Positions 62,001-64,000 of a DNA stretch of 64,000 nt are shown piece after piece. Under the pieces are notes generated by a model. The model saw nothing but the letters and a program-made list of their open reading frames with translations. It was not told the origin of the DNA and ran no database searches. Made by a program: the position numbers and the translations under genes. The stretch is taken from assembly GCA_913775725.1 (NCBI GenBank), contig CAJYNG010000008.1, positions 186,001 through 250,000 on the forward strand, read 5' to 3'. Source of the DNA: an uncultured Stenotrophomonas sp. GTDB lineage: Bacteria; Pseudomonadota; Gammaproteobacteria; Xanthomonadales; Xanthomonadaceae. Each line of letters begins with the position of its first letter. The stretch's first letter is position 1.

Positions 62001-62445
62001 GCTGAACCCGATTCCCGAAGTACCGCCGGGCGACGTCGACCTGATCGCGCCACTGGGCACCATCGATGCGGGCGAGGCGGGCATCCGTGTCTCGGGCAAC
62101 ATCAACCTGGCCGCATTGCAGGTGCTCAACGCGGCCAACATCCAGGTGCAGGGTGAGAGCAAGGGCCTGCCGGTGCTGGCCACGGTGAACGTCAATGCGC
62201 TGGCATCGGCCAGTGCGGCAGCGAACAGCGCCAGCCAGGCGGCACAGGATGTGATGCGCAAGAGCCAGGACGACGCACGGCGCAACCAGCCGTCGGTGAT
62301 CAGCGTGCAGATCCTCGGTTTCGGCAGTGGCACCAGCAGCATCAACCCGCCGGCGCGTGGCAACACCGCCAACAGCAGCTACGACGCCAACAGCGCGTTC
62401 CAGTTCCCGCAGGCGAGCCGCGACGAGGGCACGCAGCGCCGGTAG
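50065..62445 (+). CDS. pdtA: PdtA-like giant filamentous-haemagglutinin exoprotein
   Basis: A 4126-residue exported protein. A signal peptide (about 1-37, ending PAQAQ) and a helical stretch (74-112) are followed by a two-partner-secretion type haemagglutinin domain at about 115-330: ILNWETFNIGGNTTLSFQQ, VLNRVNDPNARPSQILGQL and VFVANRNGVVFGNN, where family members usually have NPNG. The bulk is beta-helix repeats. Residues about 2755-2880 are unusual LPAGT-type repeats. The end (from about 3560: SRNQLL...FAFGPNRPML) fits the DUF3739 haemagglutinin family. The ATG at 50065 has AGAGGT upstream; 49972 would lengthen the protein before the signal. No TpsB gene is nearby. P. aeruginosa PdtA is the model. 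Function: adhesin or surface protein, inferred. Confidence 0.85.
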   Translation: MSHTLKTAPTTLLRNHPMAWAIALALGASPWVPAQAQQAFSPGWFADRGAAQGAAAQSGRMPNGVPIQFQLPAQQQDAARQKLQQSIDNLGTAAQAIALQQRLQEQARLARRDAGFVVADGLGKDGLNVDENPLTRGWLNAREAIQSQGSDGRIQVSIEQTADKAILNWETFNIGGNTTLSFQQNPDWAVLNRVNDPNARPSQILGQLKANGTVFVANRNGVVFGNNSQVNVRNLVAAAARISDGQFRDNGLFSADSNTAALSEAFGKVMVEQGARIVTHAPGTATRGGGYVLLAGSSVENAGQIETRKGQTQLAAGDSFVIRRGVGTAQNTASTTAGNEIAPRFVQGSSAGDVRNSGLIQAREGDITLAGRTVEQAGVAVATTTLAQRGTIHLLNAISDRQGQVILGSGATTAVLIEDDGKSAVLDTQRDALIKASAEQDALRAASSTGTFDNLSRLQDRRDQSRVEIVSGGDINFKDGSLTLATGGQVVGDAARRSYVGNAAQVDVSGAVGVRVAMESNNVQVKVQGNELRDSPDNRDSGTLISSEVWIDRRELQRVAAGSGGHAAERWYAGGGLLEVGGYLDNQRHSIGEWAAQGGTVQLSGTEVVTHGGSRINLAGGSLDVQSGVIKQSWLRGTDGQLYRLDDAPAEMLYAGLYKGFEVDHQRWGVSEAFRNPLVAPGERVDNGYTVGRDAGRLVISAPTAVLQGDIGTQVFQGAQQAKAPDQGGDGYAQAQTAVARNAQLWLGRYDSAGRNAVFDTQVRIGEGAQPVADWTLHAPISAQQRNTLWLDAGRLSEQQWGRLDLATAGSIALDGKLRLQDGGQLVLTASDIRLGGDIGIAGGQLRASNLLAVTDGPVVPLLQAGRGRVEIADGARIDLAGRWSNLLLDPSAAQGQAWSNGGSLQLENSHDVKVGRGSELSVDAGGRVDSAGKARIGKGGSVSLLANNVDTGKGSAGRLTLAGDARISALGQGSGSLSLGDGGHIRIGGETGADDVLVLRGELFGSGFSQYDINAQQGLEVADGARLDVVMPGLRLASDAQKAGTREDALQTWRAPLYSADPVSGRINQRAGAGLVLRSQFGNRGGDLRIGKGANVQVDPAQSIELRGGGNITVEGRLHAAGGRIRLDDVRLPIDPFDSQPNSRTYRIADGAELDVSGDAFSVEDSARRLRGLVRKGGSIEIGGALDWEGAGQVSDRPVDAFIVVEGGAQLRADGSTKALHIDGQGLQQVDSDGGEIVLRSANALYLHGGMHAAAGGVGAHGGTLGIAFIGGNYAKGASKDVQVPRFLNLSQKRDVAFASIMPKYGEARLSVEQIRDGGFDNLSLIAAVRSEGDIDLRMAQSLRLSGSIGLLPGAPPGSTIALHAPYLKLANPPLSAISGNEPEVSGEAPLATGRQHRLQADARLIDIRDRVALDGFDDVSLRSSGDVRFLKGATSAGALDADLLAAQRLEITAAQLYPVAGASARIGVGFDPGRYSRDMIWKSPTGVLRINGLAGAAPATPLSAMGNLMLAAATVEQGGVVRAPMGSITLGGTDGNLQVASKVSFLPGSLTSTSGAGLSLPYGGTVDGIQWRLDGTAVVPRNVGGGGLPVGIGVVSSQTDVARGAVLDMNGGGELTGAAFVSGRGGSVDILRHVLAEANPRYGFSQAGSEVYAILPGYTGSIAPQGLSDGAADPRVGQQIVVPSGVPGLAAGTYTLLPASFALQPGAFRVEVGTSSTTGSATPLPTGTGSWRVAGHRSDGLVETVSPLLTDLLLTPAATVRRHSGYNETSYNAFSAASAQRLGLPRGWQTVDAGMLRFELGDGAGRQGTPALRVEGEARFQAASGSAGTGGSVEVTRVNSVGTLEIIAAGGKTDTRRDGSTIEADALNALQPSRLVVNARVRSTAPSFINVSGVGGDVVVRSGAVLRAPEVLVGAVSGGSGIVVEAGAAIDTLGLGTAGLPSSLGYVYQVGGGLLAVSNDRPEMLAHPVGTDGAAVNIDIGGCSLQATCTGQARLVSEGSINVSTNGQLQLREGATYGTRELALGVGNINLGSAEAIARAAAVAALPPGMTLNQQVLGDLLRGNTATGAPALDTLRLNASEAINVFGSVDLDTRDAATGKPALRNLVLGTPAIHGYGDSSDRARIFAADLTWAGQLGSASALGSTQTPPAAPGIAARLGSGQLDIITDTLRLAPSPRSQPLPEVVAGRQVLGFAGVNLQAARELVFAGNGALQVHQHQGDYVAGSGWTFTGGNLDIQAPLITGAAGAKLSLKAGGTLTAHGAAAGRAADALGAELDLGASDIVLDTRFALASGRLVANADHSVRLGSKADLDLSGRKVSLFDVDSYSWGGDVELTAKEGSVLTDAASRIDVSARNNRSGRLTVTALGASDGRVDLAGQILGQASARHDVGGSVVPYDSGELLVRAQQLQDFSGLNQRLTRDGVTGARSFQIKQGDLVIGDEVKARKVDISVDGGALRVNGRIDASGEQVGIIRLAARDDLQVDGTLDAHGTALRVDSYGSIIDSPNRAIVELESRSGTLALGRTARIDLRSGTDVVAGNGAGQNDGRARGTLALNMPRSGAADASIRSEAGLQVMGVRDIFATGVRRYEDAPLATTPDVNGHRSQMVTQAWLDSVVDPDSAAWMNAAFGNADLSARLAALGSVRLRPGVEIVGVPSAANPDGDLTVSGDLDLSGYRYGPQANRADPARRGFGEAGALRLRAAGDLHVYGSINDGFAPPPVSPDDAGWQLFEGSDASVGVTPFGADIVVPGDGVVLEVGSRFPASSVLNYAIKVQATRLPAGTTLPVEMTLTQALQLPAGTVLSAAITLNDGQVHAAGTVLAQALTVPMGARLAAGFQLRSAADVAAHTWPAGVPLPTELRLAASTPLPRGALIPSMTLVKLPGGMPVKLRPSDSDGRQGRNWALAQMLPEGTTSWDLSLVAGADTESSDPRLRRFGASGDLMLSDTHYGVIRDALKQNKFVRERRVTAEGALRENVDTSWIGKTAKALAEHLGKSEDALCAAGGSCMNAPYLFTKLGAEELAGDPDLEGTSVKDFGDLPWVGMSEEAICNPPEAGYCVMPGEMREITTMGPPRHGTPMWSVLRTGTGDLQLSAARDVQMRSVFGVYTAGTPTSLGNGHDARFQSGRSPLGDRDSLLGLLQSTGDYDAALAAYQAWYPDHGGNLSVIAGRDVTGATWGSRSATGGSDNGVAGTFSSATGGWLWRQGTGTTTGVEPVATSWWINFGTYAAFNPTDIRDNPKMVGFTGLGTLGGGNLEVEAGRHGGVTAAKGEALGVLGGTLYSTAINAAVGATGRVDDGRLVQTGGGDLSLRFAGALNPLLAATSMSQTGNTQAPQLSGTLVNLRGHLGIDAARIGGSVVRANDYRSISADLRASDPFRASTSAAMGGPLLVLGDAVADLQARGDVVLSSAADGGRVRQYNAFEARADDGSRLLGVTGFSLWTASTAVNLFSAGGDIVPVGQATTQVEADGGLESVVGGAVYRIYPSRLKAIAASGDIKLSRAENKTVLMTAPGPNSTLQLLAGNSILAASDAPMISSSGADVRLPSPFDPLFNGFGGHSRNQLLRSNLSQDGTVAPLNVGLSDGSPLFAFGPNRPMLGTPRAGDGQPNRFYAGSGDIIGLRTGGEWTLGTSPGMIRTVGTWYDVSAPVQLRAGMDILGSSVMAMNNGSTDMTVVQAGRDVVHTNLTVFGPGDVDVSAGRQLRQEDSGSIVSRGGLIQGDTRPGASIAVTAGNQHIAFDAVRARYLDPANLADPSQSLASQPGTAVKIYDKELKQWLQQRFGFAVDGADALAAFDRLPLEQQRIFLRQVYYAELREGGREYNDRNGPRFGSYLRGREAIATLLPDKDARGASIDRTGDIVMYGGSGVRTEAGGNIELMAPGGQIVVGVVGEAPPASAGLVTQGKGDIRVFSQDSVLLGLSRVMTAFGGDILAWTEQGDINAGRGSRTTLLYTPPRRLYDNWGNVLLSPQAPVTGAGFATLNPIPEVPPGDVDLIAPLGTIDAGEAGIRVSGNINLAALQVLNAANIQVQGESKGLPVLATVNVNALASASAAANSASQAAQDVMRKSQDDARRNQPSVISVQILGFGSGTSSINPPARGNTANSSYDANSAFQFPQASRDEGTQRR

Positions 62446-62458
62446 CCCTCTTGCAACC

Positions 62459-62843
62459 GTGCCGACCAACGGTCGGCACCCACCGTAGATCCACGCCATG
62501 CGTGGATTCGATCGGGCCAGAGGAACGCACAGCATCGGGCCAGCCGCCACGGAACGGTGGCGGCCCCAGCCAGGACGGCACGGAGGGCAGGGAGCGGCCA
62601 TCAGCGGTGAGGACCACCGACACGGCGCCGCCGGGTGCAGGAGCGCGCCCGGCGGCAGGAGCGACGCGCGAATGTGTCACGGTAGATGCCGATCTTGGTC
62701 GGCAGTAGATCCACGCCATGCGTGGATGGCTGGGCCAGCTCCAGTGCCGACCAACGGTCGGCACCCACCAGGGCAGGCTCAATGCGAATGAGCCACGGTA
62801 GATGCCGACCTTGGTCGGCAGTAGTTCCACGCCATGCGTGGAT
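62459..62843. repeat. cluster of SMAG-like stem-loops
   Basis: At least seven hairpins of two types: GTAG-ATCCACGCCATGCGTGGAT-type (62485-62507, 62704-62726, 62821-62843) and GTGCCGACC/GGTCGGCAC-type (62459-62479, 62681-62703, about 62743-62764 imperfect, 62798-62820). They fill the gap between the convergent pdtA-like and gspJ genes, where no gene is present (62446-62861). Several start with GTAG, as SMAG elements do. Confidence 0.75.
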
Positions 62844-62861
62844 GCGTTGCGGGGAAGCGCC

Positions 62862-63476
62862 CTAAAGCTCCAGCACCCGGCGGTAACTCAACGGCCCGCG
62901 CCCATCGCGCAGTCCCAACCGCAACTCAAGTCCGGTGGCCGGCAGCACTTCGCCGTCGCTGGGCAACATCGCCCACCCGGCACCCGGCTGCCACGCCCGC
63001 ACATCGAAGCGCTGCACCTCACGGGCTACCGCGATGCCCTTTGCCTGCTCCGGCGCCGGCAGTGGATACCGGTCAGTCGCCACACCACTCGCCCGCCACA
63101 GCGTATTGCCCTGCCGCCACCAGCGCACCCGCTGCCAGCGCAGCCCATCGCTGCCGACACTGCGGGTGATCTCCAGCGCGAAGCTCCCATCCGGGTGCCG
63201 TTCGCTCACCAGCGACGGGGGCAGCAATCGCTGCGGACGGTCCGCCGGGCGCACCGCGCCATTCATCAGTTCATCATCCGCGCGCATTTCGATATCACGC
63301 TGGAACTGCTGCAGCACGCGCAGCGCCGTCGTGGTCTCGGCATCGGCCTGGCGCAGACGCTGGTCGCTGCTGGCCACGCTGTCGAGCGTCCGCCAGCAGA
63401 TCAGCGCCAGTACGCCCATGATGGTGATCGCGATCATCACTTCGATCAGGGTGAAGCCTGTCGCGGCACGATTCAT
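62862..63476 (-). CDS. gspJ: type II secretion minor pseudopilin GspJ/HxcU-like
   Basis: A 204-residue pseudopilin with the N-terminal signature TGFTLIEVMIAITIMGVLALICWRTLDSVASSDQ, cut before Phe. The size, the long helix and the following beta domain (LVSERHPDGSFALEITRSV, WQRVRWWRQGNTLWR) are GspJ-like. The ATG complementary to 63474-63476 overlaps the gspI stop. It belongs with gspI and gspH in a minus-strand unit that converges on the giant exoprotein gene; the remaining type II genes are on the plus strand. Confidence 0.9.
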   Translation of the reverse strand: MNRAATGFTLIEVMIAITIMGVLALICWRTLDSVASSDQRLRQADAETTTALRVLQQFQRDIEMRADDELMNGAVRPADRPQRLLPPSLVSERHPDGSFALEITRSVGSDGLRWQRVRWWRQGNTLWRASGVATDRYPLPAPEQAKGIAVAREVQRFDVRAWQPGAGWAMLPSDGEVLPATGLELRLGLRDGRGPLSYRRVLEL

Positions 63477-63835
63477 TGCGCCGCCGTCCACGGCAGCTGC
63501 ATGCGCGCCAGCGACTGCCGCGGTGCATCTTCGGCAACCACACTCAGTTCCAGCTGCAGCTGCCCGTCACTCCCCGTGCCCAGATGCTGAAGCACCAGGA
63601 AACTGCTGCGCCCCTGCACACAGCGCTGCCGGGCATCCTGCGGTGCCTGTCCGCTCAGACGCAGTTCCTGCCAGCGATCCTGCGCGCACAACAGCGCCAG
63701 GCGACGGTCACGCAGCCGTGACTGGTCGTCGGTCGCCACTGCCACCGAGCGCATCACCGCCGCCAGCGCGATTGAAACGATCGCCAATGCGATCAGCACT
63801 TCGATCAGGGTGAACCCGCGCATGTTCTGCTTCAT
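63473..63835 (-). CDS. gspI: type II secretion minor pseudopilin GspI
   Basis: A 120-residue pseudopilin with GFTLIEVLIALAIVSIALAAVMRSVA and the short beta domain usual for GspI (LALLCAQDRWQELRLSG, LQLELSVVAEDAPRQ). Together with GspJ and GspK it starts the pseudopilus tip. Its ATG overlaps the stop of the upstream gspH by two bases, and its end overlaps gspJ, so the three minor pseudopilins are translated together. Confidence 0.92.
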   Translation of the reverse strand: MKQNMRGFTLIEVLIALAIVSIALAAVMRSVAVATDDQSRLRDRRLALLCAQDRWQELRLSGQAPQDARQRCVQGRSSFLVLQHLGTGSDGQLQLELSVVAEDAPRQSLARMQLPWTAAQ

Positions 63836-64000
63836 TGCACGACCTGCAACTGTCCGCTGCCATCATCACGAAGACGCAGTTTGCGGCCGTCCAGCGACAG
63901 TCCAAGCTCCCAGGCGATGCCGATCCACTCCGGGCTCAGCTCGATGGCGCTGGTGGGCTGCACTGCGATGCCCGCCACCTGCCACTTCTGCGGACGCAAC
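63832..64000 (-). CDS. gspH: type II secretion minor pseudopilin GspH, C-terminal part
   Basis: Open from the right edge of the window to a TGA at 63832-63834 on the minus strand, giving the last 55 residues (starting LRPQKWQVAGIAVQ, ending LQVVQ). The beta-strand pattern WIGIAWELGLSLDGRKLRLRDDGSG fits the C-terminal half of GspH. The N-terminal prepilin signature is outside the window. Assigned mainly by its position before gspI. Confidence 0.75.
   Translation of the reverse strand, partial: LRPQKWQVAGIAVQPTSAIELSPEWIGIAWELGLSLDGRKLRLRDDGSGQLQVVQ

Noticed and set aside
62459-62843. CRISPR array
   Set aside because: The repeats are palindromic hairpins with irregular spacing, no uniform spacers and no cas genes.

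Overview
The window looks like a chromosomal segment of a Stenotrophomonas maltophilia-type gammaproteobacterium (Xanthomonadaceae). The evidence is the high GC content, the NNC/NNG-biased codons, the many GTAG-tipped stem-loops of the SMAG type typical of that species complex, and the gene families present. No rRNA, tRNA, CRISPR array, insertion sequence or phage was found.

Layout. (1) 1-2.4 kb: a fragment of a larger gene, a lipoprotein and small proteins of immunity/hypothetical type. (2) 2.4-3.8 kb: a tRNA-T-arm-like inverted repeat, a small membrane protein and a conserved hypothetical. (3) 3.9-8.9 kb: a molybdenum-cofactor operon, moaA - moaC::moaB fusion - moeA - moaD - moaE - mobA - DUF7009-like gene. 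(4) 9.0-19.5 kb: respiratory nitrate reduction, narK - narGHJI - PpiC-type isomerase - second narK. (5) 19.6-23.7 kb: a HemN-like protein without the radical-SAM cysteines, an FNR/ANR regulator and modABC. (6) 23.8-30.9 kb: a minus-strand operon (TonB-dependent receptor, DUF2478 protein, binding protein, FecCD-type permease, ATPase, methyltransferase) facing modE, with a textbook ModE palindrome just before the receptor gene. (7) 31-33 kb: an Aer-like PAS protein translationally coupled to a diflavin reductase. (8) 33.2-34.8 kb: azlCD and a divergent Lrp-type regulator. (9) 35.4-64 kb: a surface-signalling triad (STN protein, ECF sigma factor, FecR anti-sigma factor), two odd paralogues, a type II secretion operon gspG-K-L-M-D-E-F, two LapA/DING/PstS-like exoproteins, a 4126-residue filamentous-haemagglutinin-like protein and, convergent to it, gspH(partial)-I-J.

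How it fits together. Regions 3-7 form an anaerobic/molybdenum block. Nitrate reductase needs Mo-bis-MGD, which needs molybdate import (modABC and probably the TonB-linked system), cofactor synthesis (moa/moe/mob) and oxygen control (the FNR-like regulator). FNR-type boxes (TTGAT-N4-ATCAA) lie before narK, the HemN-like gene, modE and the PAS gene, with a degenerate one before moaA. Region 9 matches, in content and broad order, the Pseudomonas aeruginosa PUMA3 locus as I remember it (vreAIR - hxc - lapA/lapB - pdtA), which serves phosphate-starvation secretion and signalling. Here no TpsB partner is visible, and the secretin appears to carry a SPOR-like tail.

The most interesting candidates are the ModE-boxed TonB/MolABC-like operon, the cysteine-less HemN relative, the FAD-PAS/diflavin pair and the rearranged Vre-Hxc-Pdt locus. 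All family names come from reading the sequence; no database search was possible.
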